From Thauera butanivorans NBRC 103042 (GTDB taxonomy: Bacteria > Pseudomonadota > Gammaproteobacteria > Burkholderiales > Rhodocyclaceae), in NCBI RefSeq assembly GCF_001591165.1, contig NZ_BCUG01000002.1, forward strand, positions 62,001 through 126,000: a stretch of DNA of 64,000 bases. The letters are read 5' to 3'. Below are positions 34,187 through 41,933 of the stretch, piece after piece. The position numbers and the translations under genes were made by a program. The notes beneath the pieces were generated by a model. The model saw only the letters and a program-made list of their open reading frames with translations, had not been told where the DNA came from and did no database searches. Each line of letters opens with the position of its first letter. Position 1 is the first letter of the stretch.

Positions 34187-34597
34187 ATGGCAGCGCAGCC
34201 CATTAAATGCATAGGCGGAGACTACATCGGCAATGGAAGTATCCATTTTGGCGTTCTGTGGCTTGGCCCCAAAGCGGACAAGTTCCAGGGCTTCAGCTTC
34301 TCCATGCCCAAGCAAAGATACGCTCCATCTGATGTCGTGAAGCTCACCGAGATGGGGCAAGAGCAGGTCAAGTCTTTTCTCGGGGCATCTGTTGCAGCCG
34401 GTGCAGGCGCTTTGCTGCTCGGTGGCATTGGCCTGGTCGCCGGCGCGCTTGCCGGTGGAAATAAGCATAATGCGCTCGTAGCGGTCGAGTTCGCTGACGG
34501 CAAGAAGGCCGCGTTCTCAATTGACCCAGGCAATAAGCCTTATATCTGCTTCAAACTGTACGCGCTTGAGAGGGGGCTGGTGGAGCATGAATTCTAG
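34187..34597 (+). CDS. Rightward moron protein with a Gly/Ala-rich membrane segment
   Basis: A 136-residue protein. The N-terminal half is a small beta-rich domain (IKCIGGDYIGNGSIHFGVLWLG) and the middle has a Gly/Ala/Leu-rich hydrophobic stretch (about residues 65-90, AAGAGALLLGGIGLVAGALAGG). After it comes VAVEFADGKKAAFSID. A perfect GGAGGAAGG stands before the ATG. Own promoter, lower GC and position between late genes are typical of a moron. No function recognised. Confidence 0.78.
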   Translation: MAAQPIKCIGGDYIGNGSIHFGVLWLGPKADKFQGFSFSMPKQRYAPSDVVKLTEMGQEQVKSFLGASVAAGAGALLLGGIGLVAGALAGGNKHNALVAVEFADGKKAAFSIDPGNKPYICFKLYALERGLVEHEF

Positions 34598-34609
34598 GCT
34601 GTCATCGCC

Positions 34610-34663
34610 CTCCGAATAGTTTCACCCCCCGCCTGACCCCGCCCGGCGCCGATCATCGGCGCC
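34610..34663 (+). promoter_or_regulatory. Late-type element 2, before the protease gene
   Basis: CCCTCCGAATAGTTTCACCC (about 34608-34627) is followed by a hairpin GGCGCCGAT-C-ATCGGCGCC (34645-34663) that ends directly at the ATG of the protease gene. The distance from TTCAC to the hairpin centre (33 bases) is the same as in element 1. It is in the position of the Mu I promoter. Confidence 0.55.
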
Positions 34664-35722
34664 ATGGATCACACAGTCCGCGTCGCCCTCTCTGCTGCCT
34701 CCCATCCCGCCTTGGCCGTTTGCACGCTGCGCGTGTATCCGGGGCAGGAATACATCCGCCTGATTCCGGACGGTGAATTCCACGCCCCGCGCGGGGCGAT
34801 GGAAGGCGCCGGGCCGTGGCGGCTTACGCCGCAGTCTGCGGCGCGTGTCATTGCCGCAAACCGCAACCGGTCGGCGGACATCCTCATCGACTTCGAGCAC
34901 CAGGCGCTGCTCAGCGAGCGCAACGGCCAGCGCGTGATCGCCGCGGGCTGGGTCGATCCGCGCTCGCTGGAATACCGCCCCGATGGCGCCGAGCCCGGCC
35001 TGTACGGCCGCGTCAAGTGGGTGGGCGACACGGCCGAGCTGCTCGAAGCGGACCTGTTGCGTTACCTCTCCCCGGTTTTTCCTGCGGACCCCGACACCGG
35101 GGAGCCGCTCGATCTGTACCACGCTGCGCTGACCAATGTGCCCGCCATCGACGAGCCCATCAGCGCGGCGCTGTCCGCGCGTTATCGCCCCCACACCACA
35201 CAGGAGGATCCCCAGATGGACCTGCTCAAAAAGCTGCTTGCCGCGCTCGGTCTGCCCGAAGCGACGAGCGAAACCGATGCCCTGGCCGGCGTCGCCGCAC
35301 TGAAGGCCAAGGCCGACACCGGCCAGGCCGAACTTGCGGCGCTGAAGGCCGCCCCGCCGGCCACGCCGGACCCGGCCAAGTTCGTGCCGGTCGAAACCAT
35401 GCAGGCCATGCAGTTGCAGATCGCCGCGCTGTCGGCGCGCGTCAATGACGACGAGTCCGGCCGGCTGATCGACGGGGCCATGGCCGAAGGCAAGCTCACC
35501 GAGGCCCAGCGCCAGTGGGCGGCGGACCTGGGCAAGAAGGACATCGCCGCGCTGCGCGCCTACGTTGCCAGCGCGCCCGCCATTGCGGCGCTGAAGGGCA
35601 TGCAGACCGACGGCAAGGACATGGGCAAGCCGGTGGCCGGCAAGCTGACTGACAGCGAGCTGGCCGTGTGCAAGGCCATGGGCATCTCTGCCGATGAATT
35701 CCTGAAGCACAAGGGAGCGTGA
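34664..35722 (+). CDS. Head maturation protease with C-terminal scaffold (Mu I-like)
   Basis: A 352-residue protein. Residues about 1-180 are a Mu gpI-type prohead protease (GEFHAPRGAMEGAGPWRLTP, ILIDFEHQALLSERNGQRVIAAGW, LLRYLSPVFP, AALTNVPAIDEP). Ser and His candidates lie in FEHQ and ALTNVPAID. The C-terminal part is a helical scaffold that is also made from an internal start. The gene begins directly after the hairpin of late-type element 2, with almost no room for a normal ribosome site. Confidence 0.9.
   Translation: MDHTVRVALSAASHPALAVCTLRVYPGQEYIRLIPDGEFHAPRGAMEGAGPWRLTPQSAARVIAANRNRSADILIDFEHQALLSERNGQRVIAAGWVDPRSLEYRPDGAEPGLYGRVKWVGDTAELLEADLLRYLSPVFPADPDTGEPLDLYHAALTNVPAIDEPISAALSARYRPHTTQEDPQMDLLKKLLAALGLPEATSETDALAGVAALKAKADTGQAELAALKAAPPATPDPAKFVPVETMQAMQLQIAALSARVNDDESGRLIDGAMAEGKLTEAQRQWAADLGKKDIAALRAYVASAPAIAALKGMQTDGKDMGKPVAGKLTDSELAVCKAMGISADEFLKHKGA
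35216..35722 (+). CDS. Internal in-frame scaffold protein (Mu Z-like)
   Basis: Inside the protease gene and in the same frame, ATG 35216 (residue 185) has its own strong site CAGGAGG at 8 bases. The 168-residue product (MDLLKKLLAALGLPEAT...) is highly helical and Ala-rich, as expected of a head scaffold. Mu makes its scaffold Z from an internal start of gene I in the same way. Confidence 0.75.
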   Translation: MDLLKKLLAALGLPEATSETDALAGVAALKAKADTGQAELAALKAAPPATPDPAKFVPVETMQAMQLQIAALSARVNDDESGRLIDGAMAEGKLTEAQRQWAADLGKKDIAALRAYVASAPAIAALKGMQTDGKDMGKPVAGKLTDSELAVCKAMGISADEFLKHKGA

Positions 35723-35723
35723 C

Positions 35724-36131
35724 ATGGCCGCGCAGACTGCAGACCGCAACACTCCGTACCGCACGGCGGAGGACTTCGAATTCCCCGTCGCGGCGGCAAC
35801 CAAAATTTTCGGCGGCGCGCTGGTGTGCATCAACGCCAGCAGCCTGGCCACCAAGGGCGCCACCGCAACCGGGCTCAAGTGCGTGGGCATCGCCCGCGAC
35901 GTGGCCGACAACTCGGCCGGCGCGGCCGGCGCCATCCGCGTCAAGGTGCGCCGCGGATGCTTCCGCTTTGCAAACAGTGCGGCGGCGGACCTGGTCGCGC
36001 TGGCCGACATCGGTGCCGATTGCTACGTCGTCGATGACCAGACCGTGGCGAAGACCAGCGCCAGCAACACTCGATCCATCGCCGGCAAGGTGCGCGACGT
36101 CGACGCCGACGGCGTGTGGGTCGAAATCTGA
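35724..36131 (+). CDS. Head decoration/cement-like protein (DUF2190-like)
   Basis: A 135-residue beta-rich protein (FPVAAATKIFGGALVCINASS, GLKCVGIARDVADNS, ADIGADCYVVDDQTVA, VRDVDADGVWVEI). The pattern is that of capsid cement proteins encoded between the scaffold and the major head gene. It starts 1 base after the protease stop. Confidence 0.78.
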   Translation: MAAQTADRNTPYRTAEDFEFPVAAATKIFGGALVCINASSLATKGATATGLKCVGIARDVADNSAGAAGAIRVKVRRGCFRFANSAAADLVALADIGADCYVVDDQTVAKTSASNTRSIAGKVRDVDADGVWVEI

Positions 36132-36153
36132 TTCCTCCATTGGAGATACGTTA

Positions 36154-37032
36154 ATGATCGTCAACCGCGAAAACCTCAATTCCGTCTACACCGGGTTCAA
36201 AACGGCGTTCTCTCAGGCGTTTTCTGGTGTGGCGCCGTCCTGGGGGAAGATCGCCACGCTGGTGCCCAGCGCCACCAAAACGGAGGATTACGCCTGGCTG
36301 GGCCAGTGGCCCCAGTTGCGCGAATGGATCGGCGACCGGCACATCAAGAACCTGCAGGCGTCCGGCTACCAGCTGACGAACAGGAAGTTCGAGAGCTCGG
36401 TGGGCGTGCCGCGTGACGACATCGAGGACGACACCTACGGCGTGCTGACGCCGCTGTTTGCCGAGATGGGCTATGCCGCAGCCTCTCACCCGGACGAGCT
36501 GGTCTTCGCGCTGCTGGCCGCGGGCCACACCACGCCATGCTACGACGGCCAGTACTTCTTCGACACCGACCATCCGGTTGGCAGTGGCGTCGTCAGCAAC
36601 AACCTGGGCGGCTCCGGCACGCCATGGTTCCTGCTCGACAACAGCCGGCCGCTGAAGCCGCTGATCTTCCAGCGCCGCCGCGACTATGCGCTGAAGGCCA
36701 TGACGGACGAGAAGGACGAGGCCGTCTTCATGCGCGACGAATACCGCTACGGCGTTGATGCGCGCTGCAATGTGGGGTTCGGCTTTTGGCAGATGGCAAT
36801 GCGCAGCGCGCAGACGCTGGACGAGACAAACTACGCCGCCGCCCGCGTTGCGCTCATGAACATGAAGAGCGACGAGGGGCGCCCGCTGGGCGTCAAACCC
36901 GCGCTGCTGATCGTGCCGCCCAGCCTGGAGGGCGCTGCGCTGAAGTTGGTGCAGGCCGAAGCCAACGCCGCCGGCGCCAGCAACATCTACCGCAACACCG
37001 CCCAGGTGCTGGTCTGCCCCTGGTTGTCGTAA
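36154..37032 (+). CDS. Major head protein (Mu T-like)
   Basis: The 292-residue capsid subunit of the Mu gpT family. Recognisable: IVNRENLNSVYTGFKTAFSQAF at the start, WGKIATLVPSATKTEDYAWLGQWPQLREWIG, the DDIEDDTYG block, YFFDTDHPVG, and NPWLS-like CPWLS end. Length agrees with Mu gpT (about 305). The 159 bases after it hold no supported gene. Confidence 0.95.
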   Translation: MIVNRENLNSVYTGFKTAFSQAFSGVAPSWGKIATLVPSATKTEDYAWLGQWPQLREWIGDRHIKNLQASGYQLTNRKFESSVGVPRDDIEDDTYGVLTPLFAEMGYAAASHPDELVFALLAAGHTTPCYDGQYFFDTDHPVGSGVVSNNLGGSGTPWFLLDNSRPLKPLIFQRRRDYALKAMTDEKDEAVFMRDEYRYGVDARCNVGFGFWQMAMRSAQTLDETNYAAARVALMNMKSDEGRPLGVKPALLIVPPSLEGAALKLVQAEANAAGASNIYRNTAQVLVCPWLS

Positions 37033-37191
37033 CGCATACCTCCCCCCCCCCTGGGGCGTTGATCGCGGGCGGCTGGCAGCCGCTGCCCGCCGGGAGCCCA
37101 GTGACTGCCTTCGGCCGGAAACCTCGGGCAAGGGGTTGGATAACCGGCGACCTGGTTGGTTTAGCCCCTTGCACCAGACATGGAGCCCACG

Positions 37192-37425
37192 ATGAGCAAG
37201 AAAGCCGTTACTGCCGTAGCCGAGATCGCCGTGCCCGAGCCGGCGCCCGAGGCAGCGGCGCCGGTCATGACGGTACGCTGCACGCGCCTGCGCGGGGTGT
37301 GGCGTGCCGGGCGGTTCTGGCCGCCGGAGGTTGTCCGGGTGTTTGCCGGCGATCTGAGCGATGAGCAGCTCGCGGCCGTGCGTGCAGAGCCGCTGCTGAG
37401 CGTGCGCGAGGTGGAGCATGAGTGA
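37192..37425 (+). CDS. Small head-region protein (Mu gp35-like position)
   Basis: A 77-residue protein. The N-terminal half is Pro/Ala-rich, and the C-terminal half has VWRAGRFWPPEVVRVFAGDLSDEQLAAVRAEPLLSV, similar to the small proteins that follow the major head gene in Mu-like phages. GGAG is 7 bases before the ATG at 37192; an upstream ATG (37180) is less good. It overlaps the next gene by 8 bases. Confidence 0.7.
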   Translation: MSKKAVTAVAEIAVPEPAPEAAAPVMTVRCTRLRGVWRAGRFWPPEVVRVFAGDLSDEQLAAVRAEPLLSVREVEHE

Positions 37426-38398
37426 GGCGTTCCGGCGCAAACATCAGGCGCGGCAGTCGGCGGACTGGGCGCTGGATAACGATGGGTCGGTGATGGGGTT
37501 GATCGGGCCGGGCGAGCAGCTGCTGGTGCCGGTCGTTATGCCTGGCGAGGGCGGCGGCGGCGGCATCAGCTCGGACTCGGCCCTTGCGCTGCCGTTTGCG
37601 CTGCGGCAGGAGCCCAATAAAGGGTGGCCCATCGAGCGGCCGAATCACCCGGGGCCGTTGATCCTGATCGGCTGGGATGATCCCCCCGCGTGGACAGGGT
37701 CGCAGTACGACCAGTGGATCAAAATTCCCCGCGTGCATGTCCCCCTGGTCGAAACATTTGCGTCGCAACCCCTTGGCCCCGTGCCTGCAGATGAGTTTGC
37801 GCAATATTGGGCGGCTGCGTATGCGCCGGTGGAGATCGCCGAGCACCCCCTCTCCTCGGGGCGTGTCCTGCGGTTTGTCGGGCCGGGAGGTACTGCGCGC
37901 GGGGTGATTGTATTCGAGCGGCTCGGGGCTGAAACAGACCAGGATATGCTGGCGCGCGTCATCCGCCCGGCCCCCGCGAACCTGAACCAAAACGCAATCG
38001 GACTGATCGTCCGCGCCAGCAAAATAGGCACATCACGGGCAGGGTATTTACTCAATGTGCGTAGCACGAGCCCGGCTGAGATCACTCTCACGAAATTCCA
38101 GGGCAACGTCAGTACCACCCTGGCAACCCTCGTGCTCCCGTCTGAGCTGTCGTCTGCGGTCAAAGCGGCGGCGGCGGTCGTCATGATGCGCCTGCGGGCG
38201 GTTGGCTCCGAAATCACGGGGTCAATCTGGCTTGCTGGCGCGGACGAGAGTACAGCGTCGGTGCTCACAGCAACTGATAACGGTGTCGTGAGTGGGTATG
38301 CTGGTGTGACATCTGCCTCGGGAAATTATGAGGGGCTCGTGGACTATGTTGCCATTGCATACGGGGGTAATGTCGCACCCATTGGGGCCGGGGCATGA
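37418..38398 (+). CDS. Unknown virion-region protein paired with the M14 peptidase
   Basis: A 326-residue protein with a short charged N-terminal segment, a Gly-rich hinge (GEGGGGGISS, about residues 44-53) and a large beta-rich domain (YLLNVRSTSPAEITLTKFQG, VVMMRLRAVGSEITGSIWLAG), like a concanavalin/LamG-type sheet or decoration protein. The stop overlaps the next start by ATGA, so it is coupled to the carboxypeptidase gene. Base use is less GC-skewed than in the flanking head and tail genes. Not part of the standard Mu set. Confidence 0.75.
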   Translation: MSEAFRRKHQARQSADWALDNDGSVMGLIGPGEQLLVPVVMPGEGGGGGISSDSALALPFALRQEPNKGWPIERPNHPGPLILIGWDDPPAWTGSQYDQWIKIPRVHVPLVETFASQPLGPVPADEFAQYWAAAYAPVEIAEHPLSSGRVLRFVGPGGTARGVIVFERLGAETDQDMLARVIRPAPANLNQNAIGLIVRASKIGTSRAGYLLNVRSTSPAEITLTKFQGNVSTTLATLVLPSELSSAVKAAAAVVMMRLRAVGSEITGSIWLAGADESTASVLTATDNGVVSGYAGVTSASGNYEGLVDYVAIAYGGNVAPIGAGA

Positions 38399-39600
38399 GC
38401 CTGCAAACTGCATTCGAGCTGGGGGGGTACGCCGAGTGGACGCCGCTGGCGGAGGAGATGGCGTATCTCGACGCTGTGGTCGCACTCGGCCCCCGGGTGC
38501 GCCTGCATACTGCGCAACTCAGTGCGGGGGGGCTCCCGGTGCGCGTTTTCGAGGTGTCGACGTCGCAGGACGCACCCAAGGGGGCCATGCTGCTAGTCGG
38601 TCAGCAGCATGGCCCAGAGGTTGCGGGGCGCGAGGCGTTGTTGGTGTTGTTGCGAGAGTGGGCAACGACCAGCGACCCGGCGGTGCTGGCATATCTCGAC
38701 CAGCACCGCATCTACGTCATCCCGACCGCTAATCCAGACGGGCTCCCGAAGCCGGGTCTGCCCAACGGTACTCGGGGTAATGCAGATGGGGTGGATATAA
38801 ACCGGGATCACTGCGCGCTGCTGTCCCCCGAGGGGCGTCTGATACAGCGGATGATTACGGAGCATCGCCCAGGAATCGTGATCGATTCGCACGAGCAGGC
38901 AGGTACCGCAGGAACCCGTATTGAGTACCTGCGCGGAGTTCACCCGATGGTGGCCCCTGAAATCGAGCGACTGCAAGCGCGGTTGGAGCAGGAATTGATT
39001 GCGATGGCAAACACATACCCCGGGTGGTCTGGGCGTCAATTTACACTGGCCCCCGACCCCAACCCTACCCTTGCCCGGACGGCTGTGCTGCGAAACGCTC
39101 TTGGGATTTTGATTGAGTCGTGCGGCCTGGACCCCACGCCCCGCGTGGATCGCTATCGGCTACAAAAAATGAGCTTTGAGCTTGTGCAGAGGTTTCATGC
39201 GCAGCATTCCGCCAGGATTGCTGCGGCATGTGATGCTGGCCGAGTGCGGGGAGTCGTACGAGCGGCCGATCCCGCCCGCATCTACGACTGGTGGACAGCG
39301 CAATCCCCTGCAACGCCCGGCGGTTACTTTGTAACGTCCGCACAATACGCCGATCATGGTTATGTATGGGACGCGTTCGGCATCGCCCCCGTGACAGTTG
39401 CCGGAGGCTACGAAATCGGCATTGACAGCGAATTCCCGCTGTTAGCGACGCTGCTCGACAGCCGATCGTACTCTCCGGCGTTTGTCGCCACTCCGCTTGC
39501 CGGTGCCACTTCCGATCTGCGTCTGATCAACCCCGGCACCGGCTGGGTGCCGTGCACTGCTCATGCGTTGATTGCCGGAGCCTGGCAGGCCCCAGAATAA
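38395..39600 (+). CDS. M14-family zinc carboxypeptidase carried by the prophage
   Basis: A 401-residue enzyme with a complete M14 active-site set: zinc ligands His72 and Glu75 (QQHGPE), His166 (IDSHEQ), substrate-binding Asn136-Arg137 (DGVDINRDH), and catalytic Glu241 (ILIESCG). No signal peptide is seen. The last 100 residues form a separate beta-rich domain. It lies between the major head and tail-connector genes and is ATGA-coupled to an unknown protein. The substrate may be a peptide of the cell wall or cell surface, or a virion protein; this is inference. Such a gene is not known to me in Mu, B3 or D3112. Confidence 0.88.
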   Translation: MSLQTAFELGGYAEWTPLAEEMAYLDAVVALGPRVRLHTAQLSAGGLPVRVFEVSTSQDAPKGAMLLVGQQHGPEVAGREALLVLLREWATTSDPAVLAYLDQHRIYVIPTANPDGLPKPGLPNGTRGNADGVDINRDHCALLSPEGRLIQRMITEHRPGIVIDSHEQAGTAGTRIEYLRGVHPMVAPEIERLQARLEQELIAMANTYPGWSGRQFTLAPDPNPTLARTAVLRNALGILIESCGLDPTPRVDRYRLQKMSFELVQRFHAQHSARIAAACDAGRVRGVVRAADPARIYDWWTAQSPATPGGYFVTSAQYADHGYVWDAFGIAPVTVAGGYEIGIDSEFPLLATLLDSRSYSPAFVATPLAGATSDLRLINPGTGWVPCTAHALIAGAWQAPE

Positions 39601-39666
39601 TTTCATCCCCCTGCCTCCACCGCCGCGCACCGATGATGACGCTATTCCGTCATCGGTGCGCGCGCC
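39590..39666 (+). promoter_or_regulatory. Late-type element 3, before the tail-connector genes
   Basis: GCCCCAGAATAATTTCATCC (about 39589-39608) is followed by a long hairpin with 12-base arms (39625-39636 and 39650-39661), ending five bases before the ATG at 39667. It shares the GAATA.TTTCA.CCCC core with the elements at 24809 and 34608. The distance to the hairpin centre is longer (about 41 bases). Confidence 0.5.
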
Positions 39667-40083
39667 ATGCCTTATTCGTCTCAATCAGATCTGATTGACC
39701 ATTTCGGCCTCGACGAACTCGTCGAGCTGACCGACCGCGCCACGCCGCCGGCCGGGGTCATCGACGTTGATGTGCTCGCCCACGCCCAGGCGACGGCCGA
39801 TGCCGAAATCGACGGCTACATCGGCCTGCGCTATCCGCTGCCGTTTGTCGTGATCCCGCCGCGCCTGCGGGATCTGGCGTGCGACATCACGCGCTACCAC
39901 CTGTACATCCACGCAGCGCCCGAGCTGGTCATCGAGCGCTACAAGCGCGCCATCGCATTCCTGATTCTGGTTTCCGATGGCCGCGCCACGCTGGGCCTGG
40001 CCGAAGAAAGCGGCAGCGCCGGCATGGGGCTGGCTGAGATCAGCACCGGGCGGCGCCTGTTCGCGCGCGGAGACCGCCGGTGA
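39667..40083 (+). CDS. Head-tail connector protein (DUF1320, Mu gp36-like)
   Basis: A 138-residue protein of the Mu gp36 family: PYSSQSDLIDHFGLDELVELTDR at the start, ADAEIDGYIGLRYPLP and DLACDITRYHLY in the middle. These proteins join head and tail. Overlaps the next gene by ATGA-type coupling (stop at 40083, start at 40080). Confidence 0.92.
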   Translation: MPYSSQSDLIDHFGLDELVELTDRATPPAGVIDVDVLAHAQATADAEIDGYIGLRYPLPFVVIPPRLRDLACDITRYHLYIHAAPELVIERYKRAIAFLILVSDGRATLGLAEESGSAGMGLAEISTGRRLFARGDRR

Positions 40084-40535
40084 CCACGCTGCTGGACGAC
40101 TGGCTGGCGCCGGGCGACCGCATCGTTACGCGCCTGGTTGAACAGGTGCCGGCGCTGCGCATGGTGGAAACCATGAGCACGCTGGCCGCCGATGCGATCG
40201 AGCAGCGCATCAAGGCGCAGGCGCCAGCCGCCATCGTCGTCTACATGGGCGATCGCATCGCCCCCGACCCCCGCGCCCCCCGTGTGAGCGCCGGCGCGCA
40301 GCGCTGGTGCGTGGTGCTGGCCGTGCGCAATGCGCGCGCGGGCGGCAATAACGCGGCGCTGTCCGGCGAGGCCGGCCCGCTGCTGCCGCTGATCCGCCAC
40401 GCGCTGGCCGGCTGGATGCCGCTGGACGATGGCCGTCCGCTGCGCCCCACGGCCGGCATGGCGCCGGGCTTCGGCGTGGCGTTCGGCTACTACCCGCAGA
40501 TGTTCGAGCTGGATTTTGTCACCGTGCCGCGCTGA
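40080..40535 (+). CDS. Tail terminator-like protein (DUF1834, Mu gp37-like)
   Basis: A 151-residue protein. VVYMGDRIAPDP, WCVVLAVRNARAG and GEAGPLLPLIRHALAGWMP match the DUF1834 family that follows gp36 in Mu-like phages. It probably caps the tail tube. Coupled to the gp36-like gene. Confidence 0.88.
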   Translation: MTTLLDDWLAPGDRIVTRLVEQVPALRMVETMSTLAADAIEQRIKAQAPAAIVVYMGDRIAPDPRAPRVSAGAQRWCVVLAVRNARAGGNNAALSGEAGPLLPLIRHALAGWMPLDDGRPLRPTAGMAPGFGVAFGYYPQMFELDFVTVPR

Positions 40536-40559
40536 CGGCCGAACCCTGGAGTAAGCAAA

Positions 40560-41342
40560 ATGGATGTTCTCGAGTATTTCTCCGGCCAGGCGAAAATCTT
40601 CGCCGGCCAGCGGCGCAGCAACGGCCTGCCGGGCCAGATGCGATGGGTCGGCGACGCGCTGATGGAGTTCGGCTTCACGCCCAACGAGACCAAGTTCAAA
40701 GAGAATTGGACCGGCCAGCGCGGCGACGGCCTGGTGCTGCCGGGCGACACCGAGGCGAACCTGACGATCACGTTCCTGCAGTTCAACAACGAGAATTTCG
40801 CCTTGGCTTCGCGCGGCGAGGAAGTCACGCAGTCGGTGACGGCGGTTACGGATCTCGTTGTTGCCGAGACGTTGCCGGCCGTTGGCGACATTCTGTCGCT
40901 GCAGCATTTCAACGTGTCGTCCGTCACGCTGGAAGACTCGACGACGCCGTCGGCCAAGACGCTGACGCCGGACGTCAACTACCGGCTGAACCCCAAAACG
41001 GGCAGCGCGGAGATCCTCGACGTAACGACGGGCGGGCCGTTTGTGGCGCCGATCACGGCCGACCTGACGCCCGGCGCGGCCAGCTTCATCCGCATGATGA
41101 GCGGCACGGCGCGCGAGTACTGGATCCGAATGGAAGGCGTTAATACCGTGCCCGGCGCCACATTCAAGAATTTCGTCGCCGAGTTCTACCGCTGGTCGCC
41201 CCCGCCGTCCGAGTCGTTCTCGCTGATCCACGACGGCCAGAGCCGGCTGGAATCGCCCATCGCCGGCGCAGTGCTGGCGGACACGACCAAGGCGGCGGAT
41301 GGCCCGTTCGGCTATTACGGCCGTCTCGTGATGCTGCCGTAA
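40560..41342 (+). CDS. Major tail tube protein
   Basis: A 260-residue protein, with the N-terminus DVLEYFSGQAKIFAGQRRSNGLPGQMRWVGDA and a beta-rich centre (EANLTITFLQFNNENFALASRG). Length, position before the chaperone and tape measure, and beta content fit the tube subunit of a long flexible tail. No sheath gene precedes it, in contrast to Mu. Confidence 0.78.
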   Translation: MDVLEYFSGQAKIFAGQRRSNGLPGQMRWVGDALMEFGFTPNETKFKENWTGQRGDGLVLPGDTEANLTITFLQFNNENFALASRGEEVTQSVTAVTDLVVAETLPAVGDILSLQHFNVSSVTLEDSTTPSAKTLTPDVNYRLNPKTGSAEILDVTTGGPFVAPITADLTPGAASFIRMMSGTAREYWIRMEGVNTVPGATFKNFVAEFYRWSPPPSESFSLIHDGQSRLESPIAGAVLADTTKAADGPFGYYGRLVMLP

Positions 41343-41345
41343 GCC

Positions 41346-41930
41346 ATGACGCACGACCCCGTAGCCGCACAGCTCGACGCGCTGTTCGCCGCCCCGGTGC
41401 ATGTCACCGTGGGCGGCCGGTGCGTTGCGGTGCGCGGCGTGTGGCTGGGCGAGCTGGCTGAGTTCCTGCGGCTGTATCAGTCCAACCCGGGCGACAACGC
41501 CGACCAGGTCGAGCCCGAGGATGCGCGGGTCTGGATGGGCAGCGTCACCGCGATGCTCGCCCGCCTGTGCGGCGAGCGGGCGGAGTGGATCGACACCCTG
41601 CCCGAGGCTGACCTGGACGCGTTGTTCGGCGCAATGTGGGAGGCCAACCGCATTCTGTTCGACGCTCGCGGCCGCAGCGGCCCGCGCAGCGGCGAAAAGA
41701 TCAGCTGGGCCACGGCCGCGGCGGTGCTGGTTGAGGCCGGCCACCGCCCCGCCGACATCGAGCGCTACACCCTGGTGCAGGTCGAGCACTACATGGCCGC
41801 GCATGCGCGCCTCGAGGCCGACCGCAAGATTTCCGCGCTGTCGATCGCCCGTGCGGCGCGCGCCAGCGAAAAGGGCTATCGCTCGTTCGCGCGCGCGCTG
41901 GAGTCGGCGCGCACAAAGCTGGGGAGGTAA
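41346..41930 (+). CDS. Tail assembly chaperone-like protein
   Basis: A 194-residue protein between the tube and the tape measure, the usual place of tail chaperones. It begins with a small strand region (VHVTVGGRCVAVRGVWLGELAEFLRLY) followed by helices, as in such chaperones. I see no obvious slippery site near the 3' end for a frameshifted product. Confidence 0.7.
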   Translation: MTHDPVAAQLDALFAAPVHVTVGGRCVAVRGVWLGELAEFLRLYQSNPGDNADQVEPEDARVWMGSVTAMLARLCGERAEWIDTLPEADLDALFGAMWEANRILFDARGRSGPRSGEKISWATAAAVLVEAGHRPADIERYTLVQVEHYMAAHARLEADRKISALSIARAARASEKGYRSFARALESARTKLGR

Positions 41931-41933
41931 GCC

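Noticed and set aside
33961-34206. 81-codon plus-strand open frame before the rightward moron
   Set aside because: No ribosome site, it contains the candidate promoter at 34055-34084, and it overlaps the better-supported gene at 34187.
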